Shown in pieces: positions 7,885-16,024 of a stretch of DNA of 23,041 nt. The translations under genes and the position numbers were made by a program. The stretch is from assembly GCA_963975265.1 (NCBI GenBank), contig CAXBGT010000072.1, forward strand, positions 1-23,041. The letters run 5' to 3'. Positions within the stretch are counted from its first letter, which is position 1. Each line of letters begins with the position of its first letter. The notes below the pieces were generated by a model. It was given only the letters and a program-made list of their open reading frames with translations, did not search any database and had not been told where the DNA came from. This DNA comes from CAJXUU01 sp963975265. GTDB lineage: Bacteria; Bacteroidota; Bacteroidia; Chitinophagales; Saprospiraceae.

Positions 7885-9117
7885 ATGAAATATCCTGTCT
7901 TCTTCTTTTTTCTTTTAATGTTGATCACAAGCTGTTCTACCAAAAAGGTAATACCTAATGAAGACGACATCTTATCTATCAGAGCCAACGATCTAGCACA
8001 GAAGTTTATCATCGTAGACGGCCATGTAGATCTACCCTACCGTCTTAAAGTGAGAAATTTCAGATTGGAAAAAGAATATGTTGGTATACCCGTACAGTCA
8101 GAAAAAGGTGATTTTGATTTTGTAAGAGCTAGAAAAGGAGGTCTTGATGCTCCGTTCATGTCAATCTACCTTCCTGCTTCACAACAGAAAGAAGCTGGTG
8201 CATCGAAAGCGCTTGCAGATACGCTGATAAACATGATAGAATATATCGCAAAAGAGAATGCCGATAAATTCATGATTGCTCATAATCCTCAAGATGTAGA
8301 AAAAGCATTTGCCGCTGGTAAAGTTGCGTTACCAATGGGTATGGAAAATGGGTCAGGATTAGAAAATGACCTTGCAAATGTGGCTTACTTTAATAAAAGA
8401 GGCATTTCATATATCACATTGACACATTCTAAGGTGAATTTGATTTGTGACTCTTCGTATGATACTATTCGGACATGGAATGGACTAAGTCCGTTTGGTG
8501 AAGAAGTGGTCAAGGAAATGAATCGTGTAGGTATCATGGTTGACATTTCTCATGTCTCTGACAGCACTTTCTGGGATGTCATGAAGACTACTGCCTTACC
8601 CGTCATAGCTTCTCATTCCTCTGTGAGGAAATTTGTTCCAGGTTTTGAACGGAATATGGCGGATGATATGATAACCGAAATGGGAAGAAATGGTGGCGTT
8701 ATCATGGTTAATTTTGGATCAACTTTTATAGATGGGAATATTACTATAGAAAGAGATAAAAGAAGAGATGTGTTAAGAAAACTTCTCGATGATAAGAATG
8801 TAATAGATGATAGTGACGAAGGAAAAGCGATCATAACTAAGTTCGAATCAGAATATCCAAATATCTACAGTGATGTCCAAAAAGTGGTAGATCATATAGA
8901 CCATATAGTCAAACTAGCCGGAGTAGATCATGTGGGATTTGGCTCTGATTATGATGGTGTAGGTGATAGTCTGCCTACTGGTCTCAAAGATGTATCAGAT
9001 TACCCTAACCTTCTCAAAGAGTTACTAAAGAGAGGATATTCTGAAGAGGATATTTCTAAAATTTGTTATAAAAACTTATTCAGAGTTTGGAATGCGGTGG
9101 AGCGTGCAGGAATATAA
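7885..9117 (+). CDS. Membrane dipeptidase, peptidase family M19, lipoprotein
   Basis: The predicted product is a zinc dipeptidase of the renal-dipeptidase family (M19), which cleaves dipeptides including mixed L/D types. I chose the ATG at 7885 (410 residues) because it begins a clean lipoprotein signal: MKYPVFFFFLLMLITSC, with lipobox ITSC (Cys 17). An upstream TTG at 7858 would add nine residues in front of it. Metal-site motifs: IIVDGHVDLPYR (His 47, Asp 49), GMENGSGLEN with the bridging Glu, VDISHVSDSTFWDV, VIASHSSVRKFVPGFERNM, and GVDHVGFGSDYDGVG near the C-terminus. The length is typical. The protein should be anchored at the inner leaflet of the outer membrane or exposed to the periplasm, in peptide scavenging or cell-wall turnover. 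The gene converges on the SRPBCC gene with only 33 nt between them. Confidence 0.9.
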   Translation: MKYPVFFFFLLMLITSCSTKKVIPNEDDILSIRANDLAQKFIIVDGHVDLPYRLKVRNFRLEKEYVGIPVQSEKGDFDFVRARKGGLDAPFMSIYLPASQQKEAGASKALADTLINMIEYIAKENADKFMIAHNPQDVEKAFAAGKVALPMGMENGSGLENDLANVAYFNKRGISYITLTHSKVNLICDSSYDTIRTWNGLSPFGEEVVKEMNRVGIMVDISHVSDSTFWDVMKTTALPVIASHSSVRKFVPGFERNMADDMITEMGRNGGVIMVNFGSTFIDGNITIERDKRRDVLRKLLDDKNVIDDSDEGKAIITKFESEYPNIYSDVQKVVDHIDHIVKLAGVDHVGFGSDYDGVGDSLPTGLKDVSDYPNLLKELLKRGYSEEDISKICYKNLFRVWNAVERAGI

Positions 9118-9150
9118 CATTTGATCAAGAAGTGATTAAAAATCATAACA

Positions 9151-9609
9151 TTAACTTGAAGTATTTTCGCAAATATCCTTAATCTTTAATAGTGCAATAG
9201 GCCATGTTTCATTAAAGAACTGGACATAATCATCCATGGCTGAAGCTTCTATGATTAACTCAGTTGTATTTTCTCTCTGGTTGAATATGTACTTTTCATA
9301 AGTAGAATCTAGACCTAAAACTTTCTCTCCTTTATCAAATAAAATACCGTTTTCTAACGTACCATACGGCTGAATATATATTAATTCGTTAGGTATAAAT
9401 TCCTCTATTCTACAGACCAACCCACAAAGCTCTCCCTTCTCATTAAAACACTTAAAAATAACGGATTCTCCTTTCTCCCATTTACCTTCGAATGAGCTAT
9501 CTGTACTGAAAACAGACATCCATTCTAAAAGATGAATAGGATCTACCATTGTATCAAAAACATGTTCGGCAGTAGCATTAATTTCAGTTTTGAAGGTTAG
9601 CTTTTTCAT
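9151..9609 (-). CDS. SRPBCC / AHSA1-like domain protein
   Basis: This 152-residue single-domain protein has the START-like (SRPBCC) pattern: KLTFKTEINATAEHVFDTMV at the start, DPIHLLEWMSVFSTDSSFEG (about 23-42), GKWEKGESVIF, a central strand region, and a long C-terminal helix with FFNETWPIALLKIKDICEN. Such proteins bind hydrophobic ligands; the AHSA1 subgroup is named after the Hsp90 activator but is functionally diverse in bacteria. It lies 5 nt after the VOC gene on the same strand, so the two are almost certainly co-transcribed. No ligand can be assigned. Confidence 0.8.
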   Translation of the reverse strand: MKKLTFKTEINATAEHVFDTMVDPIHLLEWMSVFSTDSSFEGKWEKGESVIFKCFNEKGELCGLVCRIEEFIPNELIYIQPYGTLENGILFDKGEKVLGLDSTYEKYIFNQRENTTELIIEASAMDDYVQFFNETWPIALLKIKDICENTSS

Positions 9610-9614
9610 ATGAC

Positions 9615-10073
9615 CTAGTATTTAATTATCTGAATATAATTGCCATTATCATCATCAAATACAGCTTCATATCCCCAGTCTGTCTTGGTTAGCTCTTTTT
9701 TGAATTTCACTCCTTTTGATTTTAATTCTTTGACAGTTGCAGCTATATCTTCAGAGCTAAAAGAAATAATGGGATATCCCATTTCATAAATTTTCTTTTT
9801 AAATTCTTTTGCGATTGGAATACCTCCAGGTTCTGTAGGCTCTAGGAGAATAGTAGCTCCATCTCTAGCAAGAGGAGACTTTACTATTGCTATATAGTTT
9901 TCAGGATCGAACATTACTTCTTCGAATCCCAATATTTCAGTGTAATATCGAAATGCCTTTACTGGATCTTCGACCATCACGCTGACCATTGCGACCTTCA
10001 TGGGATGTTTGTTCTGTGCCACAATATTGGATGTTACGAGAGTGCCTATAATGAGTGCAGTAAGATGTTTCAT
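9615..10073 (-). CDS. Exported glyoxalase/VOC-superfamily protein
   Basis: A single VOC (vicinal oxygen chelate) domain follows a signal peptide. The preferred start at 10073 gives MKHLTALIIGTLVTSNIVAQ, a short basic n-region, a hydrophobic core and an A-Q cleavage-like end. The ATG at 10100 would place nine extra residues in front. Domain motifs: MVSVMVEDPVKAFRYYTEIL and GFEEVMFDPENY, then GGIPIAKEFKKKIYEMGYP, DIAATVKELKSKGVKF, and FDDDNGNYIQIIKY with the C-terminal metal-site Asn/Gln pattern. VOC proteins are mostly cytoplasmic, so the signal peptide is notable. A TAACTTTG at 10087-10080 matches the -7 box exactly and lies between the two candidate starts. If it is used, the shorter start would be nearly leaderless. 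The gene is followed after 5 nt by the SRPBCC gene. Confidence 0.82.
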   Translation of the reverse strand: MKHLTALIIGTLVTSNIVAQNKHPMKVAMVSVMVEDPVKAFRYYTEILGFEEVMFDPENYIAIVKSPLARDGATILLEPTEPGGIPIAKEFKKKIYEMGYPIISFSSEDIAATVKELKSKGVKFKKELTKTDWGYEAVFDDDNGNYIQIIKY

Positions 10074-10180
10074 ATCTTTCAAAGTTAAATAATTCTTCAA
10101 TAGCTGAAAGGCTACATAGAATTATTTAATTATGACTTCACCGGTCGAAATCCATAAATGAATTACGATGATGACAGAGG

Positions 10181-10578
10181 TTATAATTTCAATCGAATTC
10201 TATGTTCTATCAATTTCAAAACTAACAAACTAAAAAACAAGGCAAAAGAAAGATAACACATCGGTGTGCCATTCTCTGTCGTCGGACAATCTAAAGATCC
10301 AAGAAGGTTTCCTGCAGAACCAACCGTAGCAATAGTAAGTGAAATTATGACTCCTCGGTAAAACAATCAATTCTTGTCACTCAATAAATTGGAATGAGAC
10401 ATAAGGGCAAAAAGAAGACAAGTCATTATGACATAACAGGTAGGTACTCCAACTATTTTGGGACAAACGTCTCAATCAAAAATTCATTTTGCACCAAATT
10501 AAATGCTCCATATATTCCAAACATGACTACCATCCAGATCAGGATAGAAATCGATATTGCTATTGCCTATCTACTCAT
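10181..10578 (-). pseudogene. Broken small membrane-protein gene
   Basis: From ATG 10578 (minus) the frame reads MSR*AIAISISILIWMVVMF, then GIYGAFNLVQNEFLIETFVP, K*LEYLPVMS and two stops. In a shifted frame it continues MTCLLFALMSHSN, a TGA, then LFYRGVIISLTIATVGSAGN, and ends GTPMCYLSFALFFSLLVLKL plus a basic tail at 10181. Several hydrophobic segments suggest an original polytopic membrane protein of about 130 residues. The pattern PK*LEYLP looks like a Trp codon turned to TAG. Three in-frame stops plus a frameshift make function unlikely. The ATG overlaps the stop of the ASPIC remnant (ATGA), so the pair was once translationally coupled. The family is not recognised with confidence. Confidence 0.6.
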
Positions 10579-11066
10579 ATAGTTATCAGATGAACCTTAT
10601 CTATCGCAGGGTTTTCTATGGCTTTCTCTTTCCCAGAAGGAAATACTATATTAACAGATTGTACACTTACTGCCTTACCGAGTCCAAAGGTCAAGGTTGC
10701 TGTCTGATCACTGCTCAATCCTTCGCCAATCGTATAAGTATCAGATAAAATATTTCAAGCTGCAAGTGTGACAGTAACTCTAGCGCCTGCGTAATCTGCA
10801 TTTCCTGGAAATCTAATTCCTAGGAAATGGTGATCTCCTCCATTATTTATATGTGCTTGCATATTTCCATCGATATTTACATAGATCAAGTTAGAATATC
10901 CATCTTGGTTGAAGTCACTGCCCAATGGCGTAATCGCATACTTAATATTCACGACGCCAGGTTGTTCTTCTACTGCAGCAAATGTACCATCAGCTCGATG
11001 AAACAAAAAACTACAAGGCAGCTTAAATAGCTTAAGTGGAGGAAAATCTACATAATTCTCAGCCAC
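10575..11066 (-). pseudogene. FG-GAP/ASPIC-UnbV (CRTAC1-like) gene remnant with internal TGA
   Basis: The fragment reads RADGTFAAVEEQPGVVNIKY, AITPLGSDFNQDGYSNLIYV, NIDGNMQAHINNGGDHHFLG and GARVTVTLAA, then an in-frame TGA at 10757-10755. The same frame continues NILSDTYTIGEGLSSDQTAT, LTFGLGKAVSVQSVNIVFPSG, to a TGA at 10577-10575. This is the end of an extracellular FG-GAP-repeat protein with an ASPIC/UnbV domain (DFNxDGYxNL calcium-loop motif, TFGLG). The stop probably replaced a Gly codon. Upstream of about residue 20 (PPLKLFKLPCSFLF) the match fades and no further FG-GAP repeats are found, so the 5' end is lost. Such proteins are normally secreted and several hundred residues long. Confidence 0.75.
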
Positions 11067-11079
11067 AACCTTGTACCCG

Positions 11080-11103
11080 CTAATTATTTACTTGAATAAT
11101 TAG
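11080..11103. repeat. Inverted repeat at the lost 5' end of the ASPIC remnant
   Basis: CTAATTATT (11080-11088) and AATAATTAG (11095-11103) form a perfect 9-bp stem with a 6-nt loop. It adjoins the terminator-like hairpin below and marks the point where homology to the ASPIC gene disappears. Confidence 0.45.
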
Positions 11104-11105
11104 AA

Positions 11106-11128
11106 AACAGGGAGTTCAAGATCCCGTT
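11106..11128 (-). terminator. Terminator-like hairpin downstream of the 75-residue gene
   Basis: On the minus strand AACGGGA pairs with TCCC(T)GTT through one bulged base around an 8-nt loop, followed by TTTCTAATTATTC. Its sequence resembles the htpG terminator (AACGGGAT...). It is about 100 nt beyond the stop of the gene at 11230-11457. The stretch 11129-11229 otherwise holds a 12-bp palindrome TGTCAATTGACA (11166-11177) and nothing coding. Confidence 0.5.
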
Positions 11129-11229
11129 AAAACTGCTTGTTTACGTGATCAAAATTTGATGAGGCTGTCAATTGACATGATACTGATTACATGGCTTCCA
11201 TCGATCAGATCACTTAGAGTATACACACC

Positions 11230-11457
11230 TTAGAGACACAAAGATTCACTTTCGATAATCGCCTTGATCTTTATTGCTTTTTCAAAATGATCAAACTTGT
11301 GTATCCTAATCCACCATTCTGCAACTTCCATAAGCAACTCAGGTTTGTCGTTTTTATTTGCAAAAAAAGCATAAAAAGAAAGCCCTACATTCTCTCCCTT
11401 CTTTGCTATTTTATTGTCACAAACTTGAATGATCTTTTGAATGATATTTTTATTCAT
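11230..11457 (-). CDS. Small conserved-looking hypothetical protein (75 aa)
   Basis: The protein is MNKNIIQKIIQVCDNKIAKK, then GENVGLSFYAFFANKNDKPE, LLMEVAEWWIRIHKFDHFEK and a C-terminal helix. It is a soluble, helix-rich small protein with well-spaced aromatic residues (FYAFF, EWW, FDHF) that looks like a real folded domain. It resembles small uncharacterised proteins (I suspect the DUF6500 type, unverified). It is monocistronic, with a hairpin about 100 nt downstream. No function is claimed. Confidence 0.72.
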   Translation of the reverse strand: MNKNIIQKIIQVCDNKIAKKGENVGLSFYAFFANKNDKPELLMEVAEWWIRIHKFDHFEKAIKIKAIIESESLCL

Positions 11458-11546
11458 ATTTATTATTGATAGGATTAATTGGTCTCATCAAATTCAAATT
11501 TTATTTTCTAGTCAATCTTTGTGAAAACGCATGACTTCAATAATCC

Positions 11547-12140
11547 CTATCGTTTTTCTAACTCCACGACCACTTCGTTCTTACGATTAAACACTTCGAA
11601 AGGCGCGTTGTAACCTAAAAAATGGAATTTTTTCGTATAACTAATACCCTCAGACTCCAACGCAGTTATAAGTTTTTTCTTGTATTTGTCGATTTTGGCA
11701 TCATCAGACCAACCGCCGAAGGTGATCGCAGCCATCGTTTTTGCTGGTTCTTCTCTAAATTCTACCTGCGACTGATCAGGTTTTGGAAGAGAATTTTTAT
11801 CGAACTTCTTAGGAACCATAAACATCATGGTCATAGTATCATCTAATGACATGGAGACTGGTGAGGTCATAGCGATTTGTTCTTTCGTTTCATTCCCTCC
11901 GAATATATAGCCTGCAAGGATAGAGAATCCTTTACTTGAGCCTTCTTTGTATTCGTTGGTAGAAAGTTTGACGGAAGTGAATAGACTAGCTTCGTAACTT
12001 CGTATTTCAAAAGCGTCATATTTCTTATCCACAACATATGGATATCCTTCAATATTGCTTTGACTTTTTGCAGCATACAATTGAACTGCGATAAAAATCA
12101 CTAAAATTATGCTGAATATCACTAGAATTACTTTCATCAT
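11547..12140 (-). CDS. SOUL-family heme-binding-like protein, membrane-anchored
   Basis: The 197-residue protein begins with a signal anchor or uncleaved TM helix (about 3-23, KVILVIFSIILVIFIAVQLY), followed by a SOUL domain: YPYVVDKKYDAFEIRSYEAS (about 33-52), FSILAGYIFGGNETKEQIAM, TSPVSM (the family's conserved MTxPV motif), MMFMVPKKFDKNSLPKP, and AAITFGGWSDDAKIDKY. It ends LGYNAPFEVFNRKNEVVVEL, matching the family's YxPPwtpxxxRrNEV end. SOUL/HBP proteins bind heme or related tetrapyrroles in eukaryotes; bacterial roles are poorly known. It most likely sits in the membrane facing the periplasm. Two Met codons open the frame; either may be used. A loose TTG-N20-TAAGTTCA promoter match lies upstream (about 12150-12180). 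Confidence 0.88.
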   Translation of the reverse strand: MMKVILVIFSIILVIFIAVQLYAAKSQSNIEGYPYVVDKKYDAFEIRSYEASLFTSVKLSTNEYKEGSSKGFSILAGYIFGGNETKEQIAMTSPVSMSLDDTMTMMFMVPKKFDKNSLPKPDQSQVEFREEPAKTMAAITFGGWSDDAKIDKYKKKLITALESEGISYTKKFHFLGYNAPFEVFNRKNEVVVELEKR

Positions 12141-12313
12141 TTGCCGTTTTGTTTGAACTTACTTTCGACCCAAACAATTAACAAATTCACATAGTATTAG
12201 TTTATGCAAATTCCTCAATAGACTCAGTTTTCTTCGATCCACACTTCACCCTATCTTAATCTACTTAGAAGTCTTTAGTTAAAAACTTCAGCACTTGGAT
12301 ACCAGATACCAAA

Positions 12314-12538
12314 TCACTCAACAATTTCATAGTCAATACCTAATTTCCGCAATGCTCTAAACGCAGAACTGGTATTATCATCTCCCAACTCGATATCCAC
12401 AGGATCCCCATCTAGTATTATACCTGTGAGTTCGCTGGCCGTGTAATCGTCTACATCAATAGCGATCTCTGCGATACAACGAGAGATTGCTCTTCTATCT
12501 GGTTTTGCAGCATCGCATGATAGTAAGTTTAATTTCAT
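12314..12538 (-). CDS. Small hypothetical protein, L7/L12 C-domain-like pattern (74 aa)
   Basis: The sequence MKLNLLSCDAAKPDRRAISR is followed by CIAEIAIDVDDYTASELTGI, ILDGDPVDIELGDDNTSSAF and RALRKLGIDYEIVE. The order helix, (E/D)AxxL-type helix, G.P..I strand, helix, LG...E strand resembles the C-terminal domain of ribosomal protein L7/L12 and L7/L12-like small proteins, but this is only a pattern resemblance. It is acidic, soluble and without Cys pairs. It stands alone; TATCTTTA about 50 nt upstream (minus) is one base off the -7 consensus. Confidence 0.7.
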   Translation of the reverse strand: MKLNLLSCDAAKPDRRAISRCIAEIAIDVDDYTASELTGIILDGDPVDIELGDDNTSSAFRALRKLGIDYEIVE

Positions 12539-12852
12539 GATTTTATTTTTTAAGTAAATCTTGTGTCAGTTCAACATTTAAGGTCTAAAGATACTGGAAT
12601 ATTAGGATACTTCTTGTTAACAAATCAAGTTTGCCTGATTGAAGAATAAATGAAGTGTACCCTAGTAAACAAATTATGTAATTGAGAAAAGTAGTTATTG
12701 TTGAGGTAGTTTTCTAATGCTGTGGTCTTGGCATAAAAATGGGCTTAACTAGTAAATGTCTATTAATAAATAACCTAAACTTTATTTTGGTGAAGTACAT
12801 ATTTTCAAATATATACTCATTTCTCAGAAAAACCTTATACCTTCTCAAACCC
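12539..12852. other. Intergenic stretch with no supported gene
   Basis: This 314-bp AT-rich region lies between the 74-residue gene and the truA stop codon. I see only one possible -7 box (near 12590, for the 74-residue gene). I find no hairpin of note and no open frame worth calling. Confidence 0.6.
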
Positions 12853-13647
12853 TTACTCCAACCCAATCTTCAGCATTCTTATCAATTGATGTGACTCTTT
12901 CAATTGTAAAAATGGATACTCTACTTTGCTAAGAAAAAGGCCATTCGGAAAGGCAGGCACCTTCTCTTTCCTCACTGTTTCTTGAACTAATATCTTTTTA
13001 AACTCTTCTAGAGTCATTTTACCTGTCCCAACTTCTAACAAGAAGAATATGCACAACCTCACCATTCCTCGAAGAAAACGATTGCCTGTGATTGTAAAAC
13101 GCAATCGTCCTTGTTCTTCATTGACGAACAATTCGCAGTTGCTTATTTGACACAATGTATTATTGTATAGATCTGGTTGCTTGCACAACGGCCTGAAGTC
13201 TTCAGTTCCAAAGATAAGCGTCGCAGCATCTCTCATCAGATCGAAGTCTAAAATCAAATCTTCATAGAAAGAACTGTACCTCATGAGTACCGGATCTTTC
13301 TTCCAATGAATGAAATAGTCGTATGTACGCGACACTGCATTGTACCTGCAATTTTGGTTTTCGTCGACCTCGAATATTTCAAAAATTACGATGTCGTCGG
13401 GTAAGTTTTTGTTCAGTCGAAATTTTAGATCGAAAGCTGGAGCTTCATCAAGATTGATCTGCATGATGTATTGACTGGCGTGGACCCCCGCATCGGTACG
13501 TCCACAACCATATACAGTCATTTCCTGCTTGAAGATCTGAGAAAGCTTTTGCTCTACCACTTCTTGGACGGTTTTTGGCGTGTTCTTTTGTCTTTGCCAA
13601 CCTCGGTAGTTGCTACCGTTGTATGCTAGTTGTAGGAAGTACCGCAT
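12853..13647 (-). CDS. truA: tRNA pseudouridine(38-40) synthase TruA
   Basis: TruA converts uridines 38-40 in the tRNA anticodon stem-loop to pseudouridine. The 264-residue length is normal. Motifs: MRYFLQLAYNGSNYRGWQRQ at the start (AYdGsxYxGWQrQ), TVQEVVEQKLSQIF, GCGRTDAGVHASQ with the catalytic Asp at 52, FRLNKNLPDDIVI, and CRYNAVSRTYDYFI (the Y/H-F family motif). Also present are FGTEDFRPLCK and FTITGNRFLRGMVRLC near residue 190, the conserved active-site fold element. The gene has its own near-perfect -7 box upstream and no partner genes in close spacing. Confidence 0.96.
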   Translation of the reverse strand: MRYFLQLAYNGSNYRGWQRQKNTPKTVQEVVEQKLSQIFKQEMTVYGCGRTDAGVHASQYIMQINLDEAPAFDLKFRLNKNLPDDIVIFEIFEVDENQNCRYNAVSRTYDYFIHWKKDPVLMRYSSFYEDLILDFDLMRDAATLIFGTEDFRPLCKQPDLYNNTLCQISNCELFVNEEQGRLRFTITGNRFLRGMVRLCIFFLLEVGTGKMTLEEFKKILVQETVRKEKVPAFPNGLFLSKVEYPFLQLKESHQLIRMLKIGLE

Positions 13648-13679
13648 TTATGTTATACTATTTCATATAGGTAATGAAA

Positions 13680-13687
13680 CAAAGATA
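13680..13687 (-). promoter_or_regulatory. -7 box of the truA promoter
   Basis: The minus strand reads TATCTTTG, an exact match to the Bacteroidota TAnnTTTG -7 element, 32 nt upstream of the truA ATG. No TTG is seen at -33, only TTTT. The rest of the 300-bp gap (13648-13947) is AT-rich with no gene. Confidence 0.5.
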
Positions 13688-13947
13688 TGTAGTAGCGCTG
13701 ATATAAAAGATTGATATGAATGATGAGTTTCTTGTAAAACACAGATTAGGTAGAAAACTATCGTATAATTGAAAAACACACTACTTTGATTTCTTCCCAT
13801 TTTGAGGTAGAATAAATATGATATGACAATATTTTATAGTTTGTTGCAATCCGTTATTAGCATAATCGCTCATCACTTACAAATTTATATAGAAGATACT
13901 TTCCAAAAGACGGGAGATAGGGTTTGTTTCGCAATAGATTTTTAACT

Positions 13948-14808
13948 CTAGCCCTTTTTTGCTAAAAAGTGCTTATCCAAAAAATCATAGACTAGATGAA
14001 ATTGTTCTAAGGGTGCCGTATGTCCACCATCTAAGATAACGTGTTGATTATAGTACTCAAAATTGTTCTTTTTTAGTCTTTCCATTATTCTGTTTGACAT
14101 CGATGTGGCTGGCCATTGATCATCATTTTTACCAGACATAATCAAAATAGGACCATTTATATTTTCTACTTGGATTTCGGCTTTTTTTACCGCTTCTTCA
14201 TCTTCGATCATCATAGAATGCGCCGTGTATAGATCCCCTTTCAACGCAGGTGAGATTGTTTTTAAAAGTGCTGGCACATATGGGACCTCCTTGTTTTTAT
14301 AGGTCCACGAAGAGGTGTTAGCAGACCAAGTAATTGCAGGAAAGCTCACATTAGAGGTAGACATTGCAATAACTGCATTAAAATGATTAAATCTACTCGC
14401 TAAATTCAAGACCAACTCGCCCCCTTTTGAGCCACCAATCAGCGCTATTTTTGATGCATCTATTTTTGGGTTTTTGGCAATATTTAGGATGGTATCTGAA
14501 ATTGCATCTAACGAGATACGGTCGAGACTTTCTGGTGCACCATTTGATTTAAAATAACCTATGGCCAGTACTGCATACCCCTTCATTATTAAACTATCTC
14601 TTTTTTCTTTCATATAATCCCTAGCCCAATCATTACCTCCACCTCCACCTCCGAAAGCAACGATTAAAGGTTGACCTTCAGAACGCCCTAAATATAATTT
14701 TGTATCTACAACTCCATTTTGCTCTGACAGGCTAGGCACATATGTGAACAGAAAAACAATTCCCGTGATTAAGATTAATAGGATGATTAATAAGATTCTT
14801 TTTTTCAT
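13948..14808 (-). CDS. Membrane-anchored alpha/beta hydrolase, BAAT/acyl-CoA thioesterase C-terminal type
   Basis: The 286-residue protein has an N-terminal TM/signal segment (about 4-24) and a catalytic domain like the C-terminal domain of bile acid-CoA:amino acid N-acyltransferase and acyl-CoA thioesterases. Visible: AFGGGGGGNDW (oxyanion loop, about 51-61), KIALIGGSKGGELVL with nucleophile Ser 127, and the family stretch STSNVSFPAITWSANTSSW. ILIMSGKNDDQWPA supplies the acid Asp (229 or 230), and VILDGGHTAP supplies His 263. The fold class is certain, the substrate is not. The N-terminal hydrophobic helix places the catalytic domain outside the cytoplasm, where CoA esters are unlikely, so an ester or peptide-like substrate is possible. 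It lies 89 nt after the Crp/Fnr gene on the same strand, so co-regulation is plausible. Confidence 0.85.
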   Translation of the reverse strand: MKKRILLIILLILITGIVFLFTYVPSLSEQNGVVDTKLYLGRSEGQPLIVAFGGGGGGNDWARDYMKEKRDSLIMKGYAVLAIGYFKSNGAPESLDRISLDAISDTILNIAKNPKIDASKIALIGGSKGGELVLNLASRFNHFNAVIAMSTSNVSFPAITWSANTSSWTYKNKEVPYVPALLKTISPALKGDLYTAHSMMIEDEEAVKKAEIQVENINGPILIMSGKNDDQWPATSMSNRIMERLKKNNFEYYNQHVILDGGHTAPLEQFHLVYDFLDKHFLAKKG

Positions 14809-14897
14809 GACCTTTTTCTTCAGTTATTGATGTCATTTAGATTGAATCACAAAACTACTGAAGAAAGTTGTGGCAACTTTTGATCTATATCAAATAA

Positions 14898-15479
14898 TCA
14901 CTTTTTCGATCTTATTCTACTCAATGTTTCCTGGGTTATTCCTAAATATGAAGCAACCATTCCCAGAGGGATACGATGATAAATGTCAGAATAGGTCTCT
15001 TGAAAATGGTGGTACTTCTCTTTGGCAGATGTAAAACGCATAGATGTAATACGTTCCATTAAATGCCCAAAAATACTCCCCATTGATAGGCGAGCATATC
15101 TCTCCATTTCTGGAAAATTATCGAACAGATATAAAAGGTCGTTTATGAGAATAACGTGAGCTTCTGTATTTTCAATTGCATCAATATAGTAGATATCTGT
15201 TTCCTTTTGTATAAAACTTTTAGGAGAATTTACCCATTCATTTACTCCGCAAAAATATTCACTAATTTCCTTTCCATCTTTTATGAAATAAGTTCGTAAA
15301 ATACCTTTATGGATGAAATAACTTTCTTTACAGACGCGGTTTGCATCTAATACGAGTTCCCCCTTTTTGAAATCGATAGGTTTTAATCGTTTTGCAAGTT
15401 CAAATTTCAAATCTTCTGAAAGGGAAATGAATGTTTCAAAGTGCTTGAATATGGGTTCAGTTATTTCAATATTTTTCAA
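14898..15479 (-). CDS. Crp/Fnr-family transcriptional regulator
   Basis: The 193-residue protein has a cyclic-nucleotide-binding-like beta roll (about 25-115; FKKGELVLDANRVCKESYFI, KGILRTYFIKDGKEISEYF), a dimerisation helix (about 118-150, RYARLSMGSIFGHLMERI) and a C-terminal winged-helix segment RIPLGMVASYLGITQETLSR. This is the standard Bacteroidota Crp/Fnr form. No Cys cluster for an FeS centre is present, and the RxS phosphate-binding motif of true CAP is not seen, so the effector is unknown. The protein ends almost at the recognition helix (RIRSKK), as many family members do. The next gene downstream is the membrane-anchored hydrolase, a candidate target. Confidence 0.9.
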   Translation of the reverse strand: MKNIEITEPIFKHFETFISLSEDLKFELAKRLKPIDFKKGELVLDANRVCKESYFIHKGILRTYFIKDGKEISEYFCGVNEWVNSPKSFIQKETDIYYIDAIENTEAHVILINDLLYLFDNFPEMERYARLSMGSIFGHLMERITSMRFTSAKEKYHHFQETYSDIYHRIPLGMVASYLGITQETLSRIRSKK

Positions 15480-15584
15480 TGACCACTATTTTTTTAACTT
15501 GATGATACTTTATTTATCGTTCATTGTAGACTAATAATATTCACAGGTAAGTCTTACGATACAAATAGACCCAATTGATAGCTC

Positions 15585-15998
15585 CTAATCTCCTAATTCC
15601 TTCTCAATTTTTCCTATCAAATCTATTCTTGCCAATGTAATTGTATCTGATTTTCTTCCAACGACTTCCAAGAGTCTCATTGATGCTTCAAACCATTTTT
15701 CACCATTCCCATCGACAGCCTTTTCATGCATCCCTATTTCGAATATATAGCTAGCTAGTTGATCTAGGTGAATATCTGTAAGATTATTAGAATCAATGTA
15801 TTCCTCCAATTCGTTTGCTTCTAATCGAGCCAACATTGGTATATCTAAATCAAGATCTGATCGTAGTTTAGTGTTTGTAATTTGGATGGCTTCACTTATA
15901 CTGCCTATTGTTTTTAAGCCAATGAAATTGGCTATTAGTTTCCCTATAGCTAGGCCTAATTGTTCGATTTCTTCCTTTATGATGTCTCTTTGTTGCAT
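15585..15998 (-). CDS. Hypothetical helical protein (137 aa)
   Basis: The protein begins MQQRDIIKEEIEQLGLAIGK, a pattern seen in uncharacterised Bacteroidota/Firmicutes small proteins (DUF6483-like starts). It is predicted all-helical with a middle section rich in Asp/Leu (DLDLDIPMLARLEANELEEY) and KWFEASMRLLEVVGRKSD. It has no signal peptide, TM helix or Cys motif. It lies 26 nt after the hydrolase at 16025-16912 on the same strand, so they are probably one transcript. Function is unknown. Confidence 0.78.
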   Translation of the reverse strand: MQQRDIIKEEIEQLGLAIGKLIANFIGLKTIGSISEAIQITNTKLRSDLDLDIPMLARLEANELEEYIDSNNLTDIHLDQLASYIFEIGMHEKAVDGNGEKWFEASMRLLEVVGRKSDTITLARIDLIGKIEKELGD

Positions 15999-16024
15999 TT
16001 ATTGGTCTTTAATAAAATTCTCAA

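Noticed and set aside
9133..9145. TGATT-AAA-AATCA hairpin between the convergent dipeptidase and SRPBCC genes
   Set aside because: Only 5 A/T-rich base pairs; too weak to call a terminator.
10394..10748. Two plus-strand ORFs (10394-10582 and 10557-10748)
   Set aside because: They lie opposite the two pseudogenes, whose minus-strand frames show clear protein-like sequence; the plus-strand products do not.
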